Shown here: piece by piece, positions 37,501 through 49,086 of the stretch | How the letters are laid out: every line of letters begins with the position of its first letter | Position numbering within the stretch: position 1 is the first letter of the stretch | Origin: Flavobacteriaceae bacterium UBA980 | GTDB lineage: Bacteria; Bacteroidota; Bacteroidia; Flavobacteriales; Flavobacteriaceae | Direction of reading: 5' to 3' | NCBI GenBank assembly: GCA_002292265.1 | Contig: DBBQ01000023.1 | Coordinates: 42,656 to 105,514, forward strand | Length of the DNA stretch: 62,859 nt | Notes under the pieces: generated by a model | Seen by the model: only the letters and a program-made list of their open reading frames with translations | What the model was told of the DNA's origin: nothing | The model's database searches: none | Made by a program: the position numbers and the translations under genes

Positions 37501-38225
37501 AAAGAGCCTTCAAAAATAAAGATGCAAGGACACTTTTGGAGTTGAGGTTTGTTTTTTTTCCATTTCAAAACGGAATAGGTCTTGATGTATTGAGAATCCA
37601 GACTGAGGTCACAGGCAATGCACAATTTCGTATTGGGATCTAAGACCTTGAGAAGTTCTGCAAATAGTGCATCGCTTCGGTAAGGGGTTTCAATAAAAAT
37701 TTGAGCTTGATTTTCTTTGACAGCAATACGTTGGTATTTAAGTAAGGATTGGGAGCGTTGTTTTTTGTCAATAGGAAGATATCCATTAAAAGCAAAATTT
37801 TGTCCATTCATACCCGAACTCATCATTGCCAAGACAATAGAGGAAGGACCAATTTGTGGTTTTACTAAAATATCATTTCGGTGGGCCATGGAAACAATAA
37901 CCGCCCCCGGGTCGGCAATTCCAGGACAGCCAGCATCAGAAAGTAGGCCCATTGAAGTTCCTTCCAAACACGGATCTAAATACGAGTTGATTTCTTCTTG
38001 CGAGGTAAATTTATTTAAGGGAAAGAGTACCAATTCATCTTGGTTTTTATTGGGACTAATTTTTTTTATAAAACGCCGTGCCATTTTTTCATTTTCAACA
38101 ATAAAATGGGTTAAGTCTTCCACCACTTTTTTTATGGAAAGCGGCAATACTTCTAAAGGAGCACTTTCTCCAAGCGGTGTAGGTATGAGGTGAAGTACTC
38201 CTTTAGGAGAAATTTCTGAGTTCAT
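37497..38225 (-). CDS. RsmI-like tetrapyrrole-methylase-fold SAM methyltransferase
   Basis: A 242-residue member of the RsmI (16S rRNA ribose methylase) family. Shared features: LHLIPTPLGE at the start, LLSDAGCPGIADPG and QIGPSSIVLAMMSSGM. It differs from true RsmI where that protein has a conserved EDTR motif; here the aligned segment is IVENEKMARRFIK. This suggests a paralogue with another target. It overlaps the phosphatase gene upstream by 4 bp (ATGA) and follows dnaA. Confidence 0.85.
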   Translation of the reverse strand: MNSEISPKGVLHLIPTPLGESAPLEVLPLSIKKVVEDLTHFIVENEKMARRFIKKISPNKNQDELVLFPLNKFTSQEEINSYLDPCLEGTSMGLLSDAGCPGIADPGAVIVSMAHRNDILVKPQIGPSSIVLAMMSSGMNGQNFAFNGYLPIDKKQRSQSLLKYQRIAVKENQAQIFIETPYRSDALFAELLKVLDPNTKLCIACDLSLDSQYIKTYSVLKWKKNKPQLQKCPCIFIFEGSF

Positions 38226-38665
38226 AGGTTTAGTTTTTTAACGATTTGGGTACACGCATCATCCAACAAGGAATAGCAAGATTCAAAACCTTCGGGCCCT
38301 CCGTAATAGGGGTCGGGAACTTCTTTTTTATCAGGAAGCAGTAGACTTACTTTTTCTTGTTCTGCATGGGTTTCGGCCAATCCAATTACATCCTTATAAT
38401 TGGATTGATCCATCACATAAATATGATTAAAATTTTTGAAATCTTCTCTTGTAAATTTTCTGGCGCGGAACTGACTGATCGGTATTCCGTTTTGTTTTGC
38501 CACAGCGATGCTTCTTGGGTCAGGCGGATTTCCCACATGGTAAGCCGATGTTCCAGCGGAGTCAATAAAAGTGTTGGAGGTGATTTTAGATTCTAATATC
38601 CCTTGTGCCAGTGGGGATCTACAAATATTACCCAGGCAGACCATGAGTATTTTTGTAGGTTCCAT
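38222..38665 (-). CDS. Low-molecular-weight protein-tyrosine phosphatase
   Basis: Cytoplasmic phosphatase of 147 residues. The active-site P-loop is VCLGNICRSPLAQ (nucleophile C10, R16), and the general-acid loop VPDPYYGG is near residue 117. Substrates may be tyrosine kinases or small phosphates; none can be named from sequence. It starts 12 bp after the dnaA stop and overlaps the methylase gene, giving a dnaA-phosphatase-methylase operon. Confidence 0.95.
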   Translation of the reverse strand: MEPTKILMVCLGNICRSPLAQGILESKITSNTFIDSAGTSAYHVGNPPDPRSIAVAKQNGIPISQFRARKFTREDFKNFNHIYVMDQSNYKDVIGLAETHAEQEKVSLLLPDKKEVPDPYYGGPEGFESCYSLLDDACTQIVKKLNL

Positions 38666-38677
38666 TTAGAGTTGTGT

Positions 38678-40105
38678 TTAGAGGGTTAGCTTTTGACTTA
38701 GGTCTTCTACATACTTGCGGAAGTGTTTGTCCGTAAAAGTTAGATTATCCACTGTTTTGCAAGCGTGTAATACTGTTGCATGGTCGCGTTTTCCAATTTG
38801 GTTTCCAATACTCGCTAGGGACGCTTTTGTAAACTTTTTAGCAAAATACATTGCGAGTTGTCTGGCTTGAACGATATGTCTCCTTCTTGTTTTGGATTGA
38901 AGTGTTTCAACATCCATTTGGAAATAGTCTGAGACTACTTTTTGAATGTAGTCAATGGACACTTCTCGTTTGGTATTTTTTACAAACTTCATGACCACAT
39001 CTTGGGCGAGTTCTTGGGTGATTTCTACCTTGTTAAAGGATGATTGGGCAATGAGAGAGATGATCGCACCTTCGAGTTCACGCACATTGGTTTTGATGTT
39101 TTTGGCAACGTATTCTATGATGTCATCATTGATATTGACTCCATCTCGATAGAGCTTGTTTTTTAGAATAGAAATTCGCGTTTCGTAGTTGGGAAGTTGC
39201 AATTCTGCTGAAAGCCCCCATTTAAAACGCGAGAGCAGTCGTTGTTCAATGTCTTGCATGTCTACAGGTGCTTTGTCCGAAGTAAGGATAACCTGTTTCC
39301 CGTTTTGATGTAAATGATTGAAAATATGGAAGAAGACATCTTGTGTACCCGTTTTACCGGAAAGGAATTGAACGTCATCTATGATGAGAACGTCCAGAAG
39401 TTGATAAAAATGAATAAAATCGTTTCTCGTATTTTTCTTTACCGCCTCAATGTATTGTTGAGTGAATTTTTCTGCAGCGATGTACAGAACTGTTTTATCT
39501 TGATATTTTTCTTTAATTTCAACCCCAATTGCGTGGGCTAGGTGAGTTTTTCCAAGACCCACTCCTCCAAAAATCAATAAGGGATTGAACGAGGTACCTC
39601 CTGGTTTCGCAGCCACAGCAAGTGCCGCAGATCTGGCGAGACGGTTGGAATCTCCTTCCAAGAAGTTTTCAAAATTGTAGTTGGGATTGAGTTGAGATTC
39701 GATCTGAAGGTTTTTAATTCCCGGAATTACAAAGGGATTTTTTAGCTCCGATGCGTTTGAGTTGAGTGGTGCATCGACCTCTTGAGGTTGCATTCCAGCA
39801 CGGTTATTACTGGGAATATTTTCAGTAAATGCGGTTTTATTTCCAAACGTATTTTCCATTCGAATGGAGTAGACCAAACGCGCTTGGTTCCCTAATTCTT
39901 TTTGCAATGCTGTCTTTAATAACTTGACATAATGTTCTTCCAACCATTCGTAGAAAAATTTACTGGGAACTTCGATACTTAAGACTTGATCATTTAGCTT
40001 CACTGGTTTTATAGGTAGGAACCAAGTTTTGTACGCTTGGGGTTGGATGTTGTCTTTTATAAAAGCTAGACAATTATCCCATACCGATGAAGCACTTTTG
40101 TTCAT
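38678..40105 (-). CDS. dnaA: Chromosomal replication initiator protein DnaA
   Basis: AAA+ protein that opens the replication origin. The 475-residue protein has domain I (about 1-85), a variable linker (86-140), the ATPase domain with Walker A GGVGLGKTH (from G180) and Walker B VLIIDDVQF, and the C-terminal DNA-binding domain with KRDHATVLHACKTV. Length is normal. The 196-bp upstream region is AT-rich, but I saw no DnaA-box cluster in it, so the origin need not be here. Confidence 0.98.
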   Translation of the reverse strand: MNKSASSVWDNCLAFIKDNIQPQAYKTWFLPIKPVKLNDQVLSIEVPSKFFYEWLEEHYVKLLKTALQKELGNQARLVYSIRMENTFGNKTAFTENIPSNNRAGMQPQEVDAPLNSNASELKNPFVIPGIKNLQIESQLNPNYNFENFLEGDSNRLARSAALAVAAKPGGTSFNPLLIFGGVGLGKTHLAHAIGVEIKEKYQDKTVLYIAAEKFTQQYIEAVKKNTRNDFIHFYQLLDVLIIDDVQFLSGKTGTQDVFFHIFNHLHQNGKQVILTSDKAPVDMQDIEQRLLSRFKWGLSAELQLPNYETRISILKNKLYRDGVNINDDIIEYVAKNIKTNVRELEGAIISLIAQSSFNKVEITQELAQDVVMKFVKNTKREVSIDYIQKVVSDYFQMDVETLQSKTRRRHIVQARQLAMYFAKKFTKASLASIGNQIGKRDHATVLHACKTVDNLTFTDKHFRKYVEDLSQKLTL

Positions 40106-40301
40106 TTATTTGACGTTGTTTGTGTTGTTTTTATGGTTTATTGCGCTGTTTAAAAGCACATGAACAAATATTGACTAAAAAAACCAAAAAAAAAAATGAA
40201 TTTACTATTGAATTTTAAGTTTTTTTTTATGATATTCTGGCAAAGCAAATATGTAGTCAAAATAAATAGATTCCTACAATTTGTTTAATATATATTAGAG
40301 T

Positions 40302-40697
40302 ATGGAGTATACTACAAAAGCGATTACAGTTCGCTATTCAGAAACCGATCAAATGCACTTTGTACATCACAGTAATTACCTGAAATACTTTGAATTGGCT
40401 AGGCTTGAGTGGTTATCTGATTTAGGAATTTCATATGCCAAAATGGAACGTGAAGGAATTCTAATGCCTGTGGTAAGTGTTGGAGTAAATTACAAAAAAC
40501 CACTGTATTTTGGGGATACTTTTTGTGTTAAGGTTACCTTGAAACAACTGCCCAAAGCGACCCTAGATTTTGAGTATCTAATTGTAAATCAAAACGATGA
40601 ATTAATTTGCACGGGACATATCAAATTAGCATTCTTATCCCCACAGTCCCAACGTCCGATGCGCTGTCCTGATTTTTTGGCAGAAAAATTCAATTGA
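40302..40697 (+). CDS. Acyl-CoA thioesterase, YbgC/4HBT family
   Basis: Hotdog-fold thioesterase of 131 residues. The family motif RYSETDQMHFVHHSNYLKYFE contains the aspartate and YbgC-type histidines; GVNYKKPLYFGDTF follows. In other bacteria YbgC acts on short-chain or phospholipid-linked acyl-CoA or ACP esters; the substrate here is unknown. Divergent from dnaA and overlapping the 3' end of convergent ribD by 8 bp. Confidence 0.9.
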   Translation: MEYTTKAITVRYSETDQMHFVHHSNYLKYFELARLEWLSDLGISYAKMEREGILMPVVSVGVNYKKPLYFGDTFCVKVTLKQLPKATLDFEYLIVNQNDELICTGHIKLAFLSPQSQRPMRCPDFLAEKFN

Positions 40698-41733
40698 AGT
40701 ACGAATTGAGTTGGTCGCCGTTAATAAATTCAGTGGTTGTAGCTTCTTTATTAAAAACAGGGGCTGGGATTCCTTTTTTTATTTTTTTTTCACTTTGAAA
40801 TACTCTTGCCTCGTCCCAAAGATTTTGATCGATAAAACCTTGAAGTGTTTTTTGTCCTCCTTCTACAATGACGGATTGAATTTCCTCGGTATAGCAAAAA
40901 CCCAAAAACTCCCTTAGATTATAGGGATTCAAAAAAATATAGCGATTTATTGAATCGGAGGGCGCCTTGGGCTGCTTATGAAAGAAATAAGTAGCTGTAT
41001 TGTCTTTATATAAGGTAGTATTTTTAGGAGTTCTAAGATTCGGATCCAATACCAGTCGTAAGGGATCAGCTCCTTTCCAGTCTCTTGTAGTCAGTTGGGG
41101 GTTGTCATCCACTAATGTTTGAACTCCAACGAGGATTGCTGATTCCTGGCTTCTCCACTGGTGAACTCTTTGACGGGATTGTAGGTTGGTGATCCAAAAA
41201 ATAGAGGCATCGTTTTTGTCACTCGGATCAGGTGCAATAAAGTGATCTGCAGTTTGGCCCCACTTTAAAATCAGGTAGGGACGTTTTTGTTTGTGGAAGG
41301 TAAAAAACCGACGGTTGAGAAAATCGGATTCTTTTTTTAATACTCCATGGGTAACCTCGCACCCCCATTTTTTCAAAGCTTGAATCCCTTTGCCTGCTAC
41401 TTTTGGATTGGGGTCTAGGGATCCAATAACCACTCGAGGAATTTTATACTCCTTGATTATATAAACACAGGGTGGTGTTTTTCCAAAGTGCGCGCAAGGT
41501 TCTAAATTCACATAAAGAGTACTTTTTAATAACTGTGTTTTGTCTGCTACACTGGCTATCGCATTTACTTCCGCATGGGGTTCACCAGCCTTTCGGTGCC
41601 ACCCCTCACCAATGATTTTACCTTGGTGGACAAGTACAGCACCCACCAGTGGATTGGGATAGGTAGCGCCCAGTGCGTGCTGCGCTAGATCTAGGCAGCG
41701 TTGCATAAAAAGGGTGTCGGTATTATTGTTCAA
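40690..41733 (-). CDS. ribD: Bifunctional riboflavin deaminase/reductase
   Basis: Carries out deamination and reduction of the pyrimidine intermediate in riboflavin synthesis. N-terminal cytidine-deaminase-like domain with zinc ligands in PHAEVNAI and EPCAHFGKTPPC; C-terminal NADPH-dependent reductase domain from about residue 150 (RPYLILKWGQTADHFIA). Length 347 with the TTG start at 41733, which gives the usual N-terminal distance to YPNPLVG; an ATG at 41706 would remove nine residues. Alone on its strand, divergent from a GNAT gene. Confidence 0.95.
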   Translation of the reverse strand: MNNNTDTLFMQRCLDLAQHALGATYPNPLVGAVLVHQGKIIGEGWHRKAGEPHAEVNAIASVADKTQLLKSTLYVNLEPCAHFGKTPPCVYIIKEYKIPRVVIGSLDPNPKVAGKGIQALKKWGCEVTHGVLKKESDFLNRRFFTFHKQKRPYLILKWGQTADHFIAPDPSDKNDASIFWITNLQSRQRVHQWRSQESAILVGVQTLVDDNPQLTTRDWKGADPLRLVLDPNLRTPKNTTLYKDNTATYFFHKQPKAPSDSINRYIFLNPYNLREFLGFCYTEEIQSVIVEGGQKTLQGFIDQNLWDEARVFQSEKKIKKGIPAPVFNKEATTTEFINGDQLNSYFN

Positions 41734-41810
41734 ATCTCGGTGTATATAAATTTGCTAACCTTAGACAATAGAAATAGAATAGCGTGTAAATTTAGCATAA
41801 AAATAGACGT

Positions 41811-42286
41811 ATGAAGATCCGTCCGGTGGAATTAAAAGACAATGAGGCTCTTGCGGTAGCTCTGCGTAAGGTGCTTGTTGAAATGGGAGTCCCAAAAGTG
41901 GGAACAGCCTACGAAGACAAAGAATTAGACGCGATGTTTCAGGCGTATGCGAAGCCTCGTTTTCAATACTACGTAGTAGAAGATCAGGAAACAATTTTGG
42001 GTGGTGCTGGTATAGCACCCTTAAAAGAGGGGGATCCTTCTGTTTGTGAATTACATAAAATGTATTTTTTACCCGAGGCAAGGGGGAAAGGATTGGGAAA
42101 ACAAATGATTGATTTGTGTCTAGATTTTGCAAAAGCAAATGATTTTCAACTTTGTTATATCGAAACTATGCCCAATATGTTGGATGCGCAAGCCTTGTAT
42201 AAAAAGGTAGGATTTCAATATATTGACCACGCTATGGGAAACACAGGACATAATTCTTGTCCCGTATGGTTAACAAAATCCCTTAT

Positions 42287-42290
<4 letters not shown>
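41811..42290 (+). CDS. GNAT-family N-acetyltransferase
   Basis: A 159-residue acetyltransferase: MKIRPVELKDNEAL opening, motif A in MYFLPEARGKGLGKQMIDL, and YIETMPNMLDAQALYKKVGF. The last segments resemble small-molecule or amino-acid acetyltransferases, but no substrate can be assigned. Its stop overlaps prmC as ATGA, so it is coupled to the release-factor methylase gene. Confidence 0.87.
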
Positions 42291-45149
<2,859 letters not shown>

Positions 45150-45242
45150 AAAATGTTATATTTATAACAAATAAAAATAAAATCACACGAAATGTTTGAT
45201 TTTTATGCTGGCCCTAATAGTTTATCTAAATTTATCAACTAA

Positions 45243-45767
45243 ATGGTGGAGTTTTTATCGGATGTTGTATTGGGCTATCAATTGAGAAAAAAACTTAAAA
45301 GTTTTGATCTTCAACCCAAAAAGAGTGTTCGTGCGTTTAAGACCATGGCAGTAATTCTCCCAGAGGATCTCGAAGTGGACAGAGCGGTTTTTGAAGTACT
45401 TGCAGAATCTTTAAACCTCACCAGTAGTAAGATAACTTTTGTGGAATTCAGTAAGAAAAAATTGGAAGAGAGGACAACAGACGAAAGAAACCGTATTTCT
45501 TGTTCTAGAAAAGACATTAGTCTTTCTGGAAGGTTCACTAGTGAAATGCGAGATTTTTTTAATACAAAGTTCGATTTAGTAGTCAATTACTTTTCTGTCA
45601 AGGCAATCTTCCCAGAATTAATAAGCATGAATTGTTCTGCTTCGTTGAGGTTGGGTTTTTCTCAAGCAAATCATCAAATTAACGATGTGATCCTTGATAT
45701 TGATCCTTTGGAAACTGATCTTTTTCTTAGCGAGTCCACAAACTATTTGAAAGCGTTTTTAAAATAG
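45243..45767 (+). CDS. DUF6913-like protein
   Basis: A 174-residue, probably soluble protein. I recall the same family (DUF6913) in other flavobacteria, placed between ligA and dapA as here. The N-terminal part is basic; the middle contains FDLVVNYFSV and the end LDIDPLETDLFLSESTNYL. No enzymatic motif and no signal peptide. Function unknown. dapA starts 10 bp later, so the two are co-transcribed. Confidence 0.8.
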   Translation: MVEFLSDVVLGYQLRKKLKSFDLQPKKSVRAFKTMAVILPEDLEVDRAVFEVLAESLNLTSSKITFVEFSKKKLEERTTDERNRISCSRKDISLSGRFTSEMRDFFNTKFDLVVNYFSVKAIFPELISMNCSASLRLGFSQANHQINDVILDIDPLETDLFLSESTNYLKAFLK

Positions 45768-45777
45768 GGAAAAAAAG

Positions 45778-46662
45778 ATGAATTTAAAAGGCTTAGGAGT
45801 TGCAATGGTTACTCCGTTTCACCATGATGGAACTATTGATTTTGAATCTATTCCAAGAGTGGTAGAACACATCGTTTCGGGACAGGCAGATTATCTTGTG
45901 GTGTTAGGCACGACCGCAGAAGTAGCCTGTTTATCCGCTAAAGAAAAAAGACAAGTAGTTCAGGCAATTGTATCTGCCAATCAAAACAGACTCCCTTTGG
46001 TTATTGGAATTGGCGGGAACAATACGGCTCAGCTAGTTGCTGAAATTCAAGCGACAGATTTGAGTGCCTTTGGAGCCCTTCTTTCGGTTTCTCCGTATTA
46101 TAACAAACCCACTCAGGAAGGGATTTACCATCATTTTGCAGAACTCGCTAAAGCTAGCACACTGCCCATCATTGTGTACAATGTGCCCTCTAGGACTGGA
46201 AGTTCAGTAGAGGCATCCACTTTTATACGACTTGCTCAAGATTTTGAAAATATAATCGCAATTAAAGAGGCAAGTGGAAGCATGCTACAAGCGCAAGAAA
46301 TTATTAAAGAAGCCCCTTCACACATTCAAGTCATTTCTGGAGACGATGCACTAACCTTGCCCATGCTTTTAGCAGGTGCGGTAGGAACCATTTCGGTTTT
46401 GGGGAACGCAATGCCTATTCCACTCACCAAAATGTTTGAATATGTAGAAGCCGGAAACCTCAATAAAGCCTACCAGCTTCACTATGAACTATTGGATATG
46501 ATTCAACTTCTCTTTGAAGAAGGAAATCCAACGGGGATCAAAGCGCTGATGGAAATTTTAAAAATTTGTTCAAGTCAAGTGCGCTTGCCTTTAGTAAGTG
46601 CTACCTCTAGTTTAAATGCCCGTATAGAAAAGGTTTTGGAGCATTCCATTTATGCCGTTTAA
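45778..46662 (+). CDS. dapA: 4-hydroxy-tetrahydrodipicolinate synthase
   Basis: Condenses pyruvate and aspartate semialdehyde, first step of the diaminopimelate/lysine branch; dapF lies in the same window. The 294-residue TIM-barrel protein has K163 (AIKEASGS) as the Schiff-base lysine and Y134 in VYNVPSRTG. The usual GTTGE motif near residue 45 reads GTTAE, a small substitution also seen in some relatives. Length normal. Confidence 0.95.
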   Translation: MNLKGLGVAMVTPFHHDGTIDFESIPRVVEHIVSGQADYLVVLGTTAEVACLSAKEKRQVVQAIVSANQNRLPLVIGIGGNNTAQLVAEIQATDLSAFGALLSVSPYYNKPTQEGIYHHFAELAKASTLPIIVYNVPSRTGSSVEASTFIRLAQDFENIIAIKEASGSMLQAQEIIKEAPSHIQVISGDDALTLPMLLAGAVGTISVLGNAMPIPLTKMFEYVEAGNLNKAYQLHYELLDMIQLLFEEGNPTGIKALMEILKICSSQVRLPLVSATSSLNARIEKVLEHSIYAV

Positions 46663-46712
46663 ACTTTAACATCCCCTTTGTAATTTAAATTTCCATTGTC
46701 GTGGATAATTAG

Positions 46713-46720
46713 TATTTTTG
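46713..46720 (+). promoter_or_regulatory. TAnnTTTG box abutting bamD
   Basis: Perfect TATTTTTG ends 4 nt before the bamD ATG (46725). A transcript from it would be leaderless. No correctly spaced TTG. Confidence 0.4.
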
Positions 46721-46724
46721 CAGG

Positions 46725-47546
46725 ATGAAATTTAAAAAGATTTCTTTACTTGTTTCGTGTGTGTTACTCGTTTCTGTTTCTTGTAGCGATTATCAAAAAT
46801 TGCTGAACAGTGACGATACCTCAGAAAAATACAAACAAGCGGAAGTGTTTTACAACAATGGGGAATACCGAAAGGCCAATCGGCTTTTCGAGCAAATTGT
46901 TCCTAAATATCGGGGGAAACCCCAAGCTCAGCGAATTATTTTCTTTTTTGCGGATTCGTATTTTCAGACCAAAAGCTACAGCTTAGCAGCCTACCAGTAT
47001 GAAAATTTCGTAAAAAGCTACCCCAAGAGCGATCGTATTCAAGAGGCTACCTTTAAGGCAGCAAAAAGCTACTATTTCCAATCTCCTACCTACAGTCTAG
47101 ATCAGGAGGAAACCTACGAAGCCATTGAGAAACTCCAAGTATTCATCAACCTGTATCCCAGTTCTGAATATGCGGCGGAGGCCAATCAGATGATTGCTGA
47201 GCTACAAGAAAAATTAGAGAAAAAAGATTTTGAAATTGCCAAGCAGTACTTCACCATACGCGATTACAAATCTGCGATCAAAGCCAATGATAACTTTGTA
47301 GCGGGCTTCCCCGGAACCAAGTTCCGAGAAGAAGCACTGTATGTCAAATTTTTAGCGCTTTACGAAATCGCAACCAATAGTATACTTTCAAAAAAAGAAG
47401 CACGTTTAAAAGAATTGCAACAACAATACGCGCTCATTTTACGTTATTATCCTGAAACCTTATTTATGGAGGATTTGAACGGTAAAATGGAAAAAGTAAA
47501 TAAAGAACTAGAACAATTTAACACCACCACTACACTTTCAAAATAA
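46725..47546 (+). CDS. bamD: Outer membrane protein assembly factor BamD
   Basis: Lipoprotein of the BAM complex, which inserts beta-barrel proteins into the outer membrane. Signal peptide with lipobox VSVSC (lipidated C20), followed by TPR repeats: KYKQAEVFYNNGEYRKANRLFEQI, YSLAAYQYENFVKSYPKSD-type blocks and AIEKLQVFINLYPSSEYAAEA. 273 residues, normal. First of bamD-rpoZ-coaBC-DUF4835-recN, an order I recall in other Bacteroidota. Confidence 0.95.
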   Translation: MKFKKISLLVSCVLLVSVSCSDYQKLLNSDDTSEKYKQAEVFYNNGEYRKANRLFEQIVPKYRGKPQAQRIIFFFADSYFQTKSYSLAAYQYENFVKSYPKSDRIQEATFKAAKSYYFQSPTYSLDQEETYEAIEKLQVFINLYPSSEYAAEANQMIAELQEKLEKKDFEIAKQYFTIRDYKSAIKANDNFVAGFPGTKFREEALYVKFLALYEIATNSILSKKEARLKELQQQYALILRYYPETLFMEDLNGKMEKVNKELEQFNTTTTLSK

Positions 47547-47550
47547 AACT

Positions 47551-47880
47551 ATGACGAAGTACAGAGAATCAAAAGCGGAATTAACTTCAAAGACCTACAA
47601 TCGAAACGAGATCGAAGCTCCAACAGAAAATATTTACGAGGCACTCTCCATTATTGCCAAGCGTTCGCAGCAAATAAATCTTGATATCAAGAAGGAGTTG
47701 CATGAAAAGCTCGAAGAATTTGCAACGCACAATGACAGTTTAGAAGAAATTTTCGAGAACAAGGAGCAAATCGAAGTTTCGCGTTTTTATGAGCGTTTAC
47801 CAAAACCTCATGCAATGGCTGTAGAAGAGTGGTTGAAAAATAAAATCTACTCACGCCATACCGAAGAACCCAAATCGTAA
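47551..47880 (+). CDS. rpoZ: RNA polymerase omega subunit, Bacteroidota type
   Basis: A 109-residue small polymerase subunit that helps assemble beta'. It matches the Bacteroidota form: NIYEALSIIAKRSQQINLDIKKEL, followed by an acidic helix and a C-terminal segment (RFYERLPKPHAMAVEEWL) absent from E. coli omega. Located 4 bp after bamD and 3 bp before coaBC. Confidence 0.85.
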   Translation: MTKYRESKAELTSKTYNRNEIEAPTENIYEALSIIAKRSQQINLDIKKELHEKLEEFATHNDSLEEIFENKEQIEVSRFYERLPKPHAMAVEEWLKNKIYSRHTEEPKS

Positions 47881-47883
47881 ACA

Positions 47884-49086
47884 ATGCCTTTATTAAGCGG
47901 TAAAAAGATCTTACTCGGAATTTCCGGAGGAATTGCCGCTTATAAAACTCCTTTTCTTGTTCGTGAGCTTCTCAAGCAAGGTGCTGAGGTTCGTGTGGTA
48001 ATGACCCCTAGTGCGAAAGACTTTGTCACCCCACTGACACTGGCAACACTTTCTAAACATCCTGTTTTGTCCACCTTTACGGCTACTGATCTAGACAACC
48101 CCGTTTGGAATGATCATGTAGAATTAGGTTTGTGGGCCGATGCCTTTTTAGTTGCTCCGGCTACCTCCAATACACTCTCTGCAATGGCACAGGGTCGATG
48201 TAATAACCTCTTATTAGCGGTTTACCTCTCTGCAAAATGCCCTGTATTTGTAGCTCCAGCAATGGATTTGGATATGTTTGCACACCCGTCCAATCAAAAG
48301 AATATGGAAACTTTAACTTCTTTTGGAAATCAGGTTTTACCCGTAGGCGAAGGGGCTTTGGCAAGTGGCTTGGAAGGTAAAGGAAGAATGCTGGAACCCG
48401 ATGAAATTGTAGCTCGTCTCATTTCTTATTTTAATCCAGACCTGCCACTAAAGGGAAAACGGGTACTGATTACAACAGGGCCTACCTATGAGGCTATTGA
48501 TCCTGTGCGTTTTATAGGAAATCACGCTTCGGGAAAAATGGGTTTTGTACTGGCAGAAGTTGCCGCGAGTTTGGGTGCGGAAGTACAATTAATCACAGGA
48601 CCTACCCACGAAAAAATCAACCATCCTTCGGTAGCTGTTCAAGCTGTAGTTAGTGCGAAGGAGATGTTTCTAGCGGTAAAAAAAGAATACAAACGTTCGG
48701 ATATTGCCATTGCAGCGGCTGCTGTAGCAGATTTCACACCCCAATCCGTAGCTCCCCAAAAATTAAAAAAAGGAAAGTCAAATTTATCCCTTTCCTTAAT
48801 TCCCACAGAAGACATACTAGCATATATGGGCAAAAACAAAAAGAAACACCGCCTTATTGGTTTTGCATTAGAGACAGAAAATGAATTGGAAAATGCGAAA
48901 ATTAAACTGAAGCAAAAGAATTTAGACGGGATTGTTTTAAATTCACTACAAGACCCTGGAGCTGGATTTTCCGTTTCTACCAATAAAATTACCTTTATTC
49001 ATTCCGATCATTCCATTCAAACCTTTCCCCTTCAGAGTAAATTGGAATGTGCGCATCGAATTTTTGAACAAATACTGTCCCTATGA
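47884..49086 (+). CDS. coaBC: Bifunctional phosphopantothenoylcysteine decarboxylase/phosphopantothenate-cysteine ligase
   Basis: Two CoA-synthesis steps in one protein of 400 residues. N-terminal flavin-binding CoaC domain (GISGGIAAYKTPFLVRELL, PATSNTLSAMAQG, APAMDLDMF) and C-terminal CoaB domain (GPTYEAIDPVRFIGNHASGKMG, AAAVADF). The family motif PAMN reads PAMD here, a change in the CoaC active-site region. Its stop overlaps the DUF4835 start by 4 bp. panB and coaE of the same pathway are also in the window. Confidence 0.95.
   Translation: MPLLSGKKILLGISGGIAAYKTPFLVRELLKQGAEVRVVMTPSAKDFVTPLTLATLSKHPVLSTFTATDLDNPVWNDHVELGLWADAFLVAPATSNTLSAMAQGRCNNLLLAVYLSAKCPVFVAPAMDLDMFAHPSNQKNMETLTSFGNQVLPVGEGALASGLEGKGRMLEPDEIVARLISYFNPDLPLKGKRVLITTGPTYEAIDPVRFIGNHASGKMGFVLAEVAASLGAEVQLITGPTHEKINHPSVAVQAVVSAKEMFLAVKKEYKRSDIAIAAAAVADFTPQSVAPQKLKKGKSNLSLSLIPTEDILAYMGKNKKKHRLIGFALETENELENAKIKLKQKNLDGIVLNSLQDPGAGFSVSTNKITFIHSDHSIQTFPLQSKLECAHRIFEQILSL

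Noticed and set aside
40106..40301. AT-rich region upstream of dnaA as a replication origin
   Set aside because: No cluster of DnaA-box-like 9-mers (TTATNCACA) was seen, and many Bacteroidota origins are not next to dnaA.
41761..42138. 125-codon minus-strand open frame
   Set aside because: It mirrors the GNAT gene at 41811, which has clear motifs; it is a shadow frame.
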